Source: Mycobacterium sp. 236(2023) (GTDB lineage: Bacteria > Actinomycetota > Actinomycetes > Mycobacteriales > Mycobacteriaceae). From it: a stretch of 64,000 nucleotides of DNA. Positions 40,291-50,110 of the stretch are shown in pieces. Location of the stretch: contig NZ_JARSBP010000009.1 of NCBI RefSeq assembly GCF_029623955.1, positions 165,075 through 229,074 of the forward strand. The letters are read 5' to 3'. The notes under the pieces were generated by a model. That model did not search any database. It worked only from the letters and a program-made list of their open reading frames with translations, and was not told where the DNA came from. Both the position numbers and the translations under genes were made by a program. The stretch's first letter is position 1. Each line of letters begins with the position of its first letter.

Positions 40291-41625
40291 GTGAACCCGG
40301 CCCCCGAGTCGACGGCCTTGCTGACCGACAAGTACGAACTGACGATGCTGGCCGCGGCACTGCGCGACGGCACCGCACATCGGCGGAGTTCTTTCGAGGT
40401 GTTCGCCCGCCGGCTTCCCGAGGGACGGCGATACGGCGTCACCGCGGGCACGGCTCGATTCGTGGAAGCCTTGCAGGCGTTCAGGTTCGGCACCGACGAG
40501 TTGAGCGCACTGCAGGACTTCCTCGATCCCGAGTCGCTGGAGTACCTCGAGGGATACCGCTTCGCCGGCGACGTGGACGGCTACGGCGAGGGCGAGCTCT
40601 ATTTCCCGGGCTCCCCCGTGCTGTCGGTGCACGGCACGTTCGCCGAATGCGTCATCCTCGAAACCCTTGCGCTGTCGATCTTCAACCACGACACCGCCGT
40701 TGCCTCGGCCGCGGCGCGCATGGTCTCCGCATCGGCCGGGCGTGCACTGATCGAGATGGGCTCACGGCGCACCCACGAGCAGGCCGCCGTCGCCGCGGCC
40801 CGAGCGGCATATCTCGCGGGGTTCACCGGCTCGTCGAACCTGGAGGCCCAGCGTCGCCACGGGGTGCCCGCCCTGGGCACCAGCGCCCACGCCTTCACGC
40901 TGCTGCACACGACCGCCGACGGTGGCACGACGTCGGACTGGGAGAAGGCGGCCTTCCGGGCGCAGGTCGACCGATTGGGCGTCGGCACGACCCTGCTCGT
41001 CGACACCTACGACATCACCGCCGGCGTGGCGAACGCCGTCGAGGCCGCCGGGCCGGAGCTTGGGGCGGTGCGGATCGACTCCGGCGACCTCGGTGTGCTG
41101 GCCCGTCAGGTGCGCGAGCAACTCGACAGCCTCGGCGCGACGAAGACCCGCATCGTGGTGTCCGGGGACCTCGACGAGTTCGCGATCGCCGCGCTGCGCG
41201 CCGAGCCGGTCGACATGTACGGCGTGGGCACGTCGGTGGTCACCGGATCGGGTGCCCCGACGGCGAGCATGGTCTACAAGCTCGTCGAGGTGGACGGCAT
41301 TCCCGTCGAGAAGCGAAGCAGCCACAAGGAATCCCACGGGGGCCGCAAGCAGGCGCTGCGACTGGCCAGGGCATCGGGCACCATCGTCGAAGAGGTCGTC
41401 CACCCGGCGGGTCAGCCGCCCGCGATCCCCGATGATGCCGACGCGCGCACCTTGACCGTCCCGCTGGTCCGCAACGGCGAACCTGTCGCCGAGCTGGGGC
41501 TCGACGCCGCCCGCGCCAGGGTCGCCGACGGACTGCTGAGCCTGCCGTGGGACGGGCTCGCGCTGTCGAAGGGTGACGCGGCGATCCCGACCCGGATGAT
41601 CGCGCCGACGCGCGGCAGAGGGTAG
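40291..41625 (+). CDS. pncB: Nicotinate phosphoribosyltransferase
   Basis: It salvages nicotinate to NaMN for NAD synthesis. From the GTG at 40291 the product is 444 residues (PncB1 of M. tuberculosis has 448). Typical features are TDKYELTMLAAALRDG at the N-terminus, SRRTHEQAAVAAARAAYLAGFTG-type motif (MGSRRTHEQAA), the phosphoribosyl-binding SSNLEAQRRHGVPALGTSAH and VRIDSGDLGVLARQ. The C-terminal region YGVGTSVVTG is also typical. The upstream open extension (from 40150) overlaps clpS and is ignored. dinG starts five bases downstream, suggesting one operon. Confidence 0.95.
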   Translation: MNPAPESTALLTDKYELTMLAAALRDGTAHRRSSFEVFARRLPEGRRYGVTAGTARFVEALQAFRFGTDELSALQDFLDPESLEYLEGYRFAGDVDGYGEGELYFPGSPVLSVHGTFAECVILETLALSIFNHDTAVASAAARMVSASAGRALIEMGSRRTHEQAAVAAARAAYLAGFTGSSNLEAQRRHGVPALGTSAHAFTLLHTTADGGTTSDWEKAAFRAQVDRLGVGTTLLVDTYDITAGVANAVEAAGPELGAVRIDSGDLGVLARQVREQLDSLGATKTRIVVSGDLDEFAIAALRAEPVDMYGVGTSVVTGSGAPTASMVYKLVEVDGIPVEKRSSHKESHGGRKQALRLARASGTIVEEVVHPAGQPPAIPDDADARTLTVPLVRNGEPVAELGLDAARARVADGLLSLPWDGLALSKGDAAIPTRMIAPTRGRG

Positions 41626-41630
41626 GTCCG

Positions 41631-43613
41631 GTGGAGGTCACCGAACTGCTGGCCACGGCGGTAGCCGCGCTGGGCGGCACCGAACGCGACGGCCAGATCG
41701 CGATGGCGCAGGCCGTGGCGCGTGCGTTCACCACCGGCGAGCACCTGGCCGTGCAGGCGGGTACGGGCACCGGCAAGTCGCTCGCCTATCTGGTTCCCGC
41801 CGTCGCGCATTCGCTCGACGACAACCAGCCGGTCGTGGTGTCGACCGCGACGATCGCCCTGCAACGCCAGCTCGTCGACCGCGACCTGCCGCGGCTGGCC
41901 GACGCGCTGACAGGCGCGCTACCCAGACGGCCTGTCTTCGCGTTGCTCAAAGGCCGGGGAAACTATCTGTGCCTCAACAAGATTCACAATGGGTCGGCGG
42001 CCACCGAGCCTGACGACGTGCCACAGGAGGAGCTGTTCTCCCCCGTTGCCGCCAGTGCGCTGGGGCGCGACGTACAGCGGCTCACCGAGTGGTCCGAATC
42101 GACGTCCACGGGCGATCGTGACGAGCTGAAGCCGGGTGTCCCGGACCGGTCGTGGTCGCAGGTGAGCGTGTCATCGCGCGAATGCATCGGGGTGTCCCGC
42201 TGCTCGTTCGGCACGGACTGCTTCTCCGAGCGCGCGCGGGATCGCGCCGGGCAGGCCGATGTCGTCGTCACCAATCACGCGCTGCTGGCCATCGATGCGA
42301 TCGGCGACGCGAATGTCCTGCCCGAGCACGACCTGCTCGTCGTCGACGAGGCGCATGAACTGGTCGACCGCGTCACCGGGGTGGCCACCGCCGAGCTCTC
42401 GGCCACATCGCTGGGTATCGCGCAGCGGCGCGCCTCCCGCATCATCGGCCCCGAACTCGCCGAGCGGCTCGACGCCGCGTCCGCGACCTTCACGTCGGCG
42501 ATCTTCGACGCCCGCCCGGGGCGGATCGACGTGCTCGACGAGGAGATGGCGAGCTATCTGACGATGCTGCGCGACGCCGCACACGCGGCGCGCACCGCGG
42601 TCGACACCGCGCCGAACGACCCGAAGACCACCTCGGCGCGCGCGGAAGCCTCCACCGCGCTGTCGGACGTGGCCGACACCGCATCCCGGATCCTCGACTC
42701 CTTCGTACCCGCCATCCCCGACCGCACCGATGTCGTCTGGCTCGAACAGTACGAGGACAACCGGTCGGGCAGCCGCACGATCCTGCGCGTCGCGCCGCTG
42801 TCGGTGGCAGGACTGTTGCGCAGCAGGCTCTTTGGGCAAGCGACAGCCGTACTGACGTCCGCGACGCTGACCATCGGCGGCAGCTTCGAGGCGATGGCAT
42901 CGGCGTGGGGGCTCTCCGGTGGCAAGGCTGACGCCGACGCGGGGTGGCGCGGGCTCGATGTCGGTTCACCCTTCGACCACGCGAAGTCGGGAATCCTCTA
43001 CGTGGCCGCGCACCTACCCGCGCCCGGACGCGACGGAACGGGTTCGGCCGAGCAACTCGACGAGATCACCGCGCTCATCGAGGCAGCGGACGGCCGGACC
43101 CTGGGCCTGTTCTCGTCGATGCGCGCGGCCAAGGCCGCAGCGGAAGTGTTACGTGGACGACTCCGCACCCCTCTGCTGTGTCAGGGCGACGACACGACCT
43201 CGGCCCTCGTCGAACGGTTCGCCGACGATCCGCAGACATCGCTGTTCGGGACGTTGTCGCTGTGGCAGGGGGTCGACGTTCCGGGCCCCTCTCTGTCGCT
43301 GGTGCTGATCGACCGGATTCCGTTCCCGCGCCCCGACGATCCGCTCCTGACGGCCAGGCAGCGGGCCATCGCGGCACGCGGCGGCAACGGGTTCATGGCC
43401 GTGGCGGCCAGTCATGCCGCCCTGCTGCTGGCTCAGGGTGCCGGCCGACTGCTGCGGCGCGTCGACGACCGTGGCGTCGTGGCCGTACTCGATTCCCGGA
43501 TGGTGACCGCGCGGTACAGCGGCTTCCTCCGGGCGTCACTGCCACCGTTCTGGGCGACGACGGACAGCGCGGCCGTCCGGGCCGCCCTCGCGCGTCTGCG
43601 CGACGCCGACTGA
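41631..43613 (+). CDS. dinG: DinG-family ATP-dependent helicase
   Basis: This superfamily 2, XPD-like 5'-to-3' DNA helicase has 660 residues. Visible are Walker A (AVQAGTGTGKSLAYLVP), four Cys for a possible iron-sulfur cluster between motifs I and II (YLCLNK, SRECIGVSRC, DCFSE), the DEAH box (LLVVDEAHELVD) and motif VI (LLAQGAGRLLRRVDDRG). It resolves R-loops and G-quadruplex-like structures in known homologues. The GTG start directly follows pncB, as Rv1329c follows Rv1330c. Confidence 0.94.
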   Translation: MEVTELLATAVAALGGTERDGQIAMAQAVARAFTTGEHLAVQAGTGTGKSLAYLVPAVAHSLDDNQPVVVSTATIALQRQLVDRDLPRLADALTGALPRRPVFALLKGRGNYLCLNKIHNGSAATEPDDVPQEELFSPVAASALGRDVQRLTEWSESTSTGDRDELKPGVPDRSWSQVSVSSRECIGVSRCSFGTDCFSERARDRAGQADVVVTNHALLAIDAIGDANVLPEHDLLVVDEAHELVDRVTGVATAELSATSLGIAQRRASRIIGPELAERLDAASATFTSAIFDARPGRIDVLDEEMASYLTMLRDAAHAARTAVDTAPNDPKTTSARAEASTALSDVADTASRILDSFVPAIPDRTDVVWLEQYEDNRSGSRTILRVAPLSVAGLLRSRLFGQATAVLTSATLTIGGSFEAMASAWGLSGGKADADAGWRGLDVGSPFDHAKSGILYVAAHLPAPGRDGTGSAEQLDEITALIEAADGRTLGLFSSMRAAKAAAEVLRGRLRTPLLCQGDDTTSALVERFADDPQTSLFGTLSLWQGVDVPGPSLSLVLIDRIPFPRPDDPLLTARQRAIAARGGNGFMAVAASHAALLLAQGAGRLLRRVDDRGVVAVLDSRMVTARYSGFLRASLPPFWATTDSAAVRAALARLRDAD

Positions 43614-43710
43614 GGTCGAGTCTCGCGATAAGCGCAGTCGGCGGCGGGAATTCACTATTCTGGCGGGAGTTCGGCGCGAGCGAGTGCGCCACTACCGAAA
43701 GGCGGCGTCC

Positions 43711-45168
43711 ATGAGCCCGTCGAGAAATCCGAGGCGCCTCGTCGGCGCGACGATCGCGGTGTGTGCCGTGCTGATGGGCTCCGCGTGCTCAACGACGTTG
43801 CAGGGCAAGGCTGTTTCGGTGTTCGACGATCCGTTCAGCGTCGCCGGAATGCCGGCCACCGACGGTCCGACCGGCTTGCGCCCCAACGCCGAAGGCCCGG
43901 CCCGCGACGTCGAGGGCACCGACGGTGGCGCGATTGACGAACTGGCCGCGAGCGCCATCAGCGACATCGAGGACTTCTGGGCGATCGCCTACGAGGAGAC
44001 GTTCGGTGAACCGTTTCGGCCGGTCGCCGAGCTGATCTCGTGGGACGCCAACGGCTTCGACGGGGAGTTCTGCGGCGAAGGCACCTACGGGCTGGTCAAC
44101 GCGGGGTACTGCTACGACGACCGGACGATCGGCTGGGACCGTGGTGAGCTGCTGCCCAGCCTGCAGGATGCGCACGGCGACATGGGTGTGGTGATGGTCC
44201 TCGCCCACGAATACGGCCACGCCGTAGCCCGGCTCGCCGCGCTGTCCAAGGACAGCACCGAAACTCTGGTCGCCGAACAACAGGCCGACTGTTTCGCGGG
44301 AGCCTACATGCGCTGGGTCGCCGAGGATTCGTCACAGCGCTTCTCGTTGAGCACCGGCGAAGGGCTCAACAATGTTCTGGCAGGCGTCATCTCGTTCCGC
44401 GATCCGGTGCTCAACGAGGGCGACCCGGACGTGGGGTATGACGAGCACGGCTCGGCGTTCGAACGGCTCTCGGCGTTCCAGTTCGGCTTCACCGACGGAC
44501 CGTCGGCGTGCGCGGCCATCGACATGCGGGAGATCGGCCAGCGGCGCGGCAACCTGCCGGTGCTGCTGCCCGAGGACGAGACCGGCGAGTACACGGTCGA
44601 CGAGCAGTCGGTCCGCTCGATCGTCGACGTGCTAGGGGTGCTGTTCTCCCCGAAGAATCCGCCCGCATTGAGCTTCGAACCCGACGAGGCCGAGAACTGC
44701 GCCGATGCCCGCCCGAGCCCGCCTGCGTCGTTCTGCCCCGCGACCAACACGATCGTCGTCGACCTTCCTGGGCTCGAAGAGCTGGGTGCCCAGGCCGATC
44801 CGGATGACGGTTCGTCCCTGGCCACCGGCGACAACATGGCGTATTCGGTGCTGATGTCGCGTTACACGCTGGCGATCCAGCACGAACGCGGCGGGGTGGC
44901 GCTCGACAACGCCGAGACCGCGTTGCGGACCGCATGCCTGACCGGGGTTGCGACGGTGAAGATGTCGAAAGACGTCACAACCCCCGACGGGCACACCCTG
45001 GTGCTGACCGCCGGCGACATCGACGAGGCCGTGTCCGGGATCCTCACCAACGGACTGGCGGCCAGCGACGTCAACGGAGAGTCGGTACCCGCCGGCTTCT
45101 CCCGCATCGATGCATTCCGCGTCGGCGTGCTCGGCGACGAGGAGCAGTGCTTCAAACGCTTCTCCTGA
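43711..45168 (+). CDS. Neutral zinc metallopeptidase lipoprotein
   Basis: The 485-residue protein starts at the ATG at 43711 after AAAGGCGG. It has a lipoprotein signal (LVGATIAVCAVLMGSAC). The active site is VLAHEYGHAVARLA (HExxH) with a downstream Glu in EQQADCFAGAYMRW, the pattern of YpfJ/neutral zinc metallopeptidases. Several Cys probably pair outside the membrane. It may process envelope proteins. I do not recall a homologue at this position in M. tuberculosis; it sits between dinG and glgP and converges with glgP. Confidence 0.88.
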   Translation: MSPSRNPRRLVGATIAVCAVLMGSACSTTLQGKAVSVFDDPFSVAGMPATDGPTGLRPNAEGPARDVEGTDGGAIDELAASAISDIEDFWAIAYEETFGEPFRPVAELISWDANGFDGEFCGEGTYGLVNAGYCYDDRTIGWDRGELLPSLQDAHGDMGVVMVLAHEYGHAVARLAALSKDSTETLVAEQQADCFAGAYMRWVAEDSSQRFSLSTGEGLNNVLAGVISFRDPVLNEGDPDVGYDEHGSAFERLSAFQFGFTDGPSACAAIDMREIGQRRGNLPVLLPEDETGEYTVDEQSVRSIVDVLGVLFSPKNPPALSFEPDEAENCADARPSPPASFCPATNTIVVDLPGLEELGAQADPDDGSSLATGDNMAYSVLMSRYTLAIQHERGGVALDNAETALRTACLTGVATVKMSKDVTTPDGHTLVLTAGDIDEAVSGILTNGLAASDVNGESVPAGFSRIDAFRVGVLGDEEQCFKRFS

Positions 45169-45192
45169 GAGCCCGCACCGCGGCCAGGCACG

Positions 45193-47823
45193 TCAGGCCA
45201 GCGTGACCAGACCGAGTTCGTTGTCGCCGGCGAGCAGTCGGTGATGTGGGAGCACCCGCACCGTGTAACCCACGGAGCCGGCGAACGGCAGCGGCGTCGT
45301 CGCGGTGAAGGTCTCACCTCCGTTGTCGGCCGTACCGGTGTGGGTCATCGGTACGCAGTCCGGGTCCACCAGCGCATCGCCCCCGTCGACCCGACCGAAG
45401 ACGGCCTGGACGGTCACCTCGTCGGCACGCAGGCCGCCGAGGTCGACGAGCGCCGTCAGCGTCAGCTCCGAACCCAGCAGCGGGACGTCGGGGAGCCCGT
45501 AGCTGTCCACCTCCGTGATCTTGACCTGTGGCCAGGCCTGCCGCACCCGGTGGCGGTACTCCGCGAGCTCGAAGGCCGCGCCGAAGGGCACGGCATACTC
45601 GGCGACGTCGGGCCGCCCCGGCTCGATCACCTGACGTAGCGCCTGAGCCGCGGGCAGGTAGTACTTCTGCGTGTAATCGCGAACCATCCGCGATGCGAGC
45701 ACCTTCGGACCGAGCACCTGCAGTGTGTGCCTGACCATCTCGACCCACCGCACCGGAACGCCACTTTCGTTGCGGTCGTAGAACTTCGGCGCAACCGCGC
45801 GCTCCAGCAAGTCGTACAGCGCAGAGGCTTCGAGGTCGTCGCGACGGCTCTCATCGGCAAGACCGTCTGCGGTGGGGATCTCCCAGCCGTTCTCGCCGTC
45901 GTACCACTCGTCCCACCAACCGTCGCGAATCGACAGGTTCAGTCCGCCGTTGAGCGCGCTCTTCATCCCGGAGGTGCCACATGCCTCCAGCGGGCGCAAC
46001 GGGTTGTTCAGCCACACATCGCAGCCGTGATAGAGCTTGCGCGCCATCGACATGTCGTAATCCGGCAGGAACGCGATGCGATGTCGCAGATCTTCGCGAT
46101 CGGCGAACCGCACCACCTGCTGGATCAGCGCCTTGCCTCCCTCGTCGGCCGGATGGGACTTGCCTGCGACGATCAGCTGGATCGGACGCTCCTCGTCGAG
46201 CAGCAGCTTCGCCAGCCGCTCGGGGTCGCGCAGCATCAGCGTCAGCCGCTTGTAGGTGGGCACCCGCCGCGCGAACCCGATCGTCAACACGTTCGGATCG
46301 AAAGCCGTTGCTATCCAGCGCAATTCAGCCTCCGATGCACCACGCTCCAGCCACGATCGGCGCACTCTGGCACGCACATCCTCGATCAGCGCTTCACGCA
46401 GTTGCGAACGGATCCACCACATGTGGCCCGGGTCGACCTCCTGCAGGCGCTGCCAGGTTTCCGGTTCGCTCAACGAACTCAGATCCACGCTGCCGATCAG
46501 TTCCCGCCCGAGCTGCAACCACTGTGGGGCTGCCCAGGTCGGCGCGTGCACACCGTTGGTGATCGAACCGATCGGGACCTCAGCGGGATCGAATCCCGCC
46601 CACAGCTCGTTGAACATCTCTCGGCTGACCCGCCCGTGCAGCAGGGACACCCCGTTGGCGCGCTGCGCCAGCCGCAGCCCCATATGGGCCATGTTGAATT
46701 TCGTCGGGTCGTCCTCCGCGCCGAACGCGATGATGCGTTCCAACGGCACACCGGGCAGAAGCCGCGAGCCGCCGACCGACGGCCCGCCGGGCTCCGGCCC
46801 GAAGTAGCGCTCCACCATCTCGACCGGGAAGCGGTCGATACCCGCGGCCACCGGTGTGTGCGTCGTGAACACCGTCGACGCCCGGACGACCGCCAACGCG
46901 GTGTCGAAGCCGAGGCCCGCCTCGATCAGCTCGCGGATCCGCTCGGCGCCCAGGAATCCGGCGTGCCCCTCGTTCATGTGGAACACCTCGGGCGCCGGAA
47001 GTCCCTCGATTTCGGTGAACGCCCGGATCGCCCGCACGCCGCCGATGCCGGCGAGGATCTCCTGCCGGATCCGGTGTTCCTGATCGCCGCCGTAGAGCCG
47101 ATCGGTGACCGACCGCAGTTCGTGGTCGTTCTCCGGAATGTCGGAATCCAGCAGCAGCAACGGGATTCGGCCGACCTGCGCAATCCAGATCCGCGCGTTC
47201 AGCTGTGCTCCTCCGGGTAACGCGAGCTGGATCAGCACGGCGTCACCCTGTGCGTCGGTGAGCTGACGCAGCGGCAGACCCTGCGGATCCAGCGAGGGGT
47301 AGTTCTCGTGCTGCCAGCCGTCGGCGGTCAGCGACTGCCGGAAATATCCGGATCGGTAGTGGAGGCCGACGGCCACCAGCGGCAGCCCAAGATCCGATGC
47401 CGACTTCAGATGATCTCCAGCCAGGATCCCGAGACCGCCCGAATAGTTGGGCAGCACTTCGGCGACACCGAACTCCATCGAGAAATACGCGATGCCCTTG
47501 GGCAGCTCGGCGGGCTGCTCCCCGGCGAGCTGCTGGTACCACAGCGGCCTGGTCAGATAGTTGTCCAGATCTGCGGCGAGCGCGTCGAGACGGCCGATGA
47601 ACGCCTGGTCACCGGCGAGTTCCTCCAGCCGCGCGGGCGTGACCTGCCCGAGAAGCGCGACGGGATCGGCACCGACGTGGGCCCAGATCTGAGGGTCGAT
47701 CTCCTCGAACAGATCCTGCGTCGGTTTGTCCCATGACCAGCGCAGATTGATGGAAAGCCGCTCGAGGGCGGCCAACTGCTCGGGAAGGTGGGCGCGGACG
47801 GTGAATCGCCGGAGTGCTTTCAC
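45193..47823 (-). CDS. glgP: Alpha-glucan phosphorylase
   Basis: The 876-residue GT35-family enzyme releases glucose-1-phosphate from glycogen-like glucans. It starts MKALRRFTVRAHLPEQLA. It contains YFSMEFGVAEVLPNYSGGLGILAGDHLKS, IGFARRVPTYKRLTLM, and the PLP/substrate region GTSGMKSALNGGLNLS. It belongs to the actinobacterial class lacking the long mammalian regulatory N-terminus. It is transcribed divergently from glgE with about 190 bases between, a compact control region for glycogen turnover, as in Rv1328/Rv1327c. Confidence 0.95.
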   Translation of the reverse strand: MKALRRFTVRAHLPEQLAALERLSINLRWSWDKPTQDLFEEIDPQIWAHVGADPVALLGQVTPARLEELAGDQAFIGRLDALAADLDNYLTRPLWYQQLAGEQPAELPKGIAYFSMEFGVAEVLPNYSGGLGILAGDHLKSASDLGLPLVAVGLHYRSGYFRQSLTADGWQHENYPSLDPQGLPLRQLTDAQGDAVLIQLALPGGAQLNARIWIAQVGRIPLLLLDSDIPENDHELRSVTDRLYGGDQEHRIRQEILAGIGGVRAIRAFTEIEGLPAPEVFHMNEGHAGFLGAERIRELIEAGLGFDTALAVVRASTVFTTHTPVAAGIDRFPVEMVERYFGPEPGGPSVGGSRLLPGVPLERIIAFGAEDDPTKFNMAHMGLRLAQRANGVSLLHGRVSREMFNELWAGFDPAEVPIGSITNGVHAPTWAAPQWLQLGRELIGSVDLSSLSEPETWQRLQEVDPGHMWWIRSQLREALIEDVRARVRRSWLERGASEAELRWIATAFDPNVLTIGFARRVPTYKRLTLMLRDPERLAKLLLDEERPIQLIVAGKSHPADEGGKALIQQVVRFADREDLRHRIAFLPDYDMSMARKLYHGCDVWLNNPLRPLEACGTSGMKSALNGGLNLSIRDGWWDEWYDGENGWEIPTADGLADESRRDDLEASALYDLLERAVAPKFYDRNESGVPVRWVEMVRHTLQVLGPKVLASRMVRDYTQKYYLPAAQALRQVIEPGRPDVAEYAVPFGAAFELAEYRHRVRQAWPQVKITEVDSYGLPDVPLLGSELTLTALVDLGGLRADEVTVQAVFGRVDGGDALVDPDCVPMTHTGTADNGGETFTATTPLPFAGSVGYTVRVLPHHRLLAGDNELGLVTLA

Positions 47824-48015
47824 GCGTCTCCACGTTACTGCTGTCGGTGGGTCACATGTGGCGCGTTGGATGACCGACAGAAGGTTGAGCCGGACACTAC
47901 GGTGGGTATAGGCGCGACTAGTGATAGATCAGTGCCGATCGACCTGCAGACGAGACCAGACAACGACGAGTGCGGTGTATGCCGCAGCATGTTCGAGTGG
48001 TAGGGAGAGTCGAAA

Positions 48016-50106
48016 GTGACCGCCGGTCGTATCGAGATCGATGACGTCCAGCCCGTGGTGTCCAACGGGCGGTTTCCCGCGAAGGCGGTTGTCGGTGAGG
48101 TGTTGCCGGTGTCCGCGACCGTGTGGCGGGAGGGCCACGACGCGGTGGCCGCCACCTTGGTCGTGCGCTATCACGGCAACTCTTACCCACCCCTGGCGGA
48201 AGAGCCGCCCGGACGGGTCCGCGGCACCGAAGCGGTGCCCATCCAGGAAGTCGTCAGCCTCAAGGGACGCGGCAAGCCGACCGCCCTGCCGATGGCGCCC
48301 GGCCGCACTCCTGATGTGTTCCACGGGCAGTTCAGCCCCGACGCCGTGGGGCTGTGGACCTTCCGCGTCGACGGTTGGAGTGACCCGATCGCCACGTGGC
48401 GAAAGAACGTGATCGCCAAACTCGACGCAGGCCAGAGCGAAGGCGAACTCGACAACGACCTGCTGATCGGCGCGAAACTGCTGGATCGCGCCTCGACCGG
48501 CGTCCCCCGTCAGGACCGCTATCCGCTCGCCGAGGCGGCCGCCCGGCTACGGGAGCCGGGTGACCCGTTCTATCGCGCGGGCGCCGCCCTCGCCCCCGAG
48601 ATCACCGCGCTGCTCGACCAGTTCCCGCTGCGGGAGCTGATCACCCGGGGCACGCAGCACGGCGTGTGGGTCGACCGCCCGCTGGCCCGATTCAGCTCCT
48701 GGTACGAGTTCTTCCCCCGGTCGACGGGCGGTTGGGACCAGGCCGGACATCCCGTGCACGGAACCTTCGCCACCGCGACGAAGGCGTTGCCGCGCGTCGC
48801 GCGGATGAACTTCGACATCGTCTACCTGCCGCCGATCCACCCGATCGGCAAGGTGCACCGCAAGGGGCGCAACAACAGCGTCACCGCCGCGCCGGGCGAT
48901 GTCGGGTCTCCGTGGGCGATCGGTAGCGACGAGGGCGGCCACGACGCGATACACCCCGACCTCGGCACCATCGAGGACTTCGATGATTTCGTCAGCGCCG
49001 CGCGCGACGAAGGCCTGGAGGTCGCACTCGACCTGGCGCTGCAGTGCGCGCCGGACCATCCATGGGCCCGCGATCATCCGGAGTGGTTCACCGTGCTCCC
49101 CGACGGCACGATCGCCTACGCGGAGAACCCGCCGAAGAAATACCAGGACATCTATCCGCTCAACTTCGACAATGACCCGACGGGCCTCTACGAGGAAGTG
49201 CTGCGGGTCGTCAAGTTCTGGGTTTCGCACGGGGTCAAGGTCTTTCGCGTGGACAACCCGCACACCAAGCCGCCGAACTTCTGGGCGTGGCTAATCGGCG
49301 AGGTCAAGAACATCGACCCCGACGTGTTGTTCCTCGCCGAGGCGTTCACCCGCCCGGCGCGGCTGTTCGGGCTCGCCAAACTCGGCTACACACAGTCCTA
49401 TACGTACTTCACGTGGCGCACCGCCAAGTGGGAGCTGCAGGAGTTCGGCGAATCGATCGCCGAGCACGCCGACTACAGCAGGCAGAGCCTCTGGGTGAAC
49501 ACCCCCGACATCCTGCACGAGAGCCTGCAGTACGGCGGGCCCGGCATGTTCGCCATCAGGGCAGTGCTCGCGTCGACGATGAGCCCGACGTGGGGCGTCT
49601 ACTCCGGGTTCGAGCTGTTCGAGCACAAGGCCGTCAAAGAAGGCAGCGAGGAGTACCTGAACTCCGAGAAGTACGAATTGCGGCCGCGGGACTTCGAGGC
49701 GGCGCTGGCCGACGGCGAGTCGCTCGAGCCGTTCATCACGCGGCTCAACGAGATCCGGCGCTGGCACCCGTCGCTGCAGCAGATGCGCACCATCACGTTC
49801 CACCACATCGACAACGACGCGCTGCTCGCCTACAGCAAGTTCGATCCCGTCTCCGGCGACCAGGTGCTGGTCGTGGTGACGCTGAACGCCTTCGGGCCGG
49901 AGGAGGGCATCCTCTGGCTCGACATGGGCGCACTCGGAATGGACCAGCAGGACCGCTTCTGGGTGCGCGACGAAATCACCGGCGAGGAATACCAGTGGGG
50001 CCAGAGCAATTACGTGCGAATCGAGCCGGCGCGGGCCGTCGCACACATTCTCAACATGCCCCAGATCCCCGTCGACCAACGATCCAACCTTCTGCGTAGG
50101 GAGTGA
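48016..50106 (+). CDS. glgE: Alpha-1,4-glucan:maltose-1-phosphate maltosyltransferase
   Basis: GlgE extends alpha-glucans with maltose-1-phosphate, made from trehalose in mycobacteria. The 696-residue GH13 enzyme shows an N-terminal carbohydrate domain, the (beta/alpha)8 region I YLPPIHPIGKVHRKGRNN, the nucleophile Asp in KVFRVDNPHTKPPNF and the acid/base Glu in LFLAEAFTRPAR. YSGFELFEHKAV is also present. The GTG at 48016 follows a GGGAGAG site. glgB starts five bases after its stop, giving an operon. Loss of glgE is lethal in M. tuberculosis because maltose-1-phosphate accumulates. Confidence 0.96.
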   Translation: MTAGRIEIDDVQPVVSNGRFPAKAVVGEVLPVSATVWREGHDAVAATLVVRYHGNSYPPLAEEPPGRVRGTEAVPIQEVVSLKGRGKPTALPMAPGRTPDVFHGQFSPDAVGLWTFRVDGWSDPIATWRKNVIAKLDAGQSEGELDNDLLIGAKLLDRASTGVPRQDRYPLAEAAARLREPGDPFYRAGAALAPEITALLDQFPLRELITRGTQHGVWVDRPLARFSSWYEFFPRSTGGWDQAGHPVHGTFATATKALPRVARMNFDIVYLPPIHPIGKVHRKGRNNSVTAAPGDVGSPWAIGSDEGGHDAIHPDLGTIEDFDDFVSAARDEGLEVALDLALQCAPDHPWARDHPEWFTVLPDGTIAYAENPPKKYQDIYPLNFDNDPTGLYEEVLRVVKFWVSHGVKVFRVDNPHTKPPNFWAWLIGEVKNIDPDVLFLAEAFTRPARLFGLAKLGYTQSYTYFTWRTAKWELQEFGESIAEHADYSRQSLWVNTPDILHESLQYGGPGMFAIRAVLASTMSPTWGVYSGFELFEHKAVKEGSEEYLNSEKYELRPRDFEAALADGESLEPFITRLNEIRRWHPSLQQMRTITFHHIDNDALLAYSKFDPVSGDQVLVVVTLNAFGPEEGILWLDMGALGMDQQDRFWVRDEITGEEYQWGQSNYVRIEPARAVAHILNMPQIPVDQRSNLLRRE

Positions 50107-50110
50107 CGAC

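Noticed and set aside
40284..41435. Rightward frame overlapping pncB in another phase
   Set aside because: Arg/His/Gly-rich shadow with no motif; the pncB frame has clear phosphoribosyltransferase signatures.
45727..47220. 497-codon rightward frame opposite glgP
   Set aside because: Antisense shadow of a strongly conserved gene.
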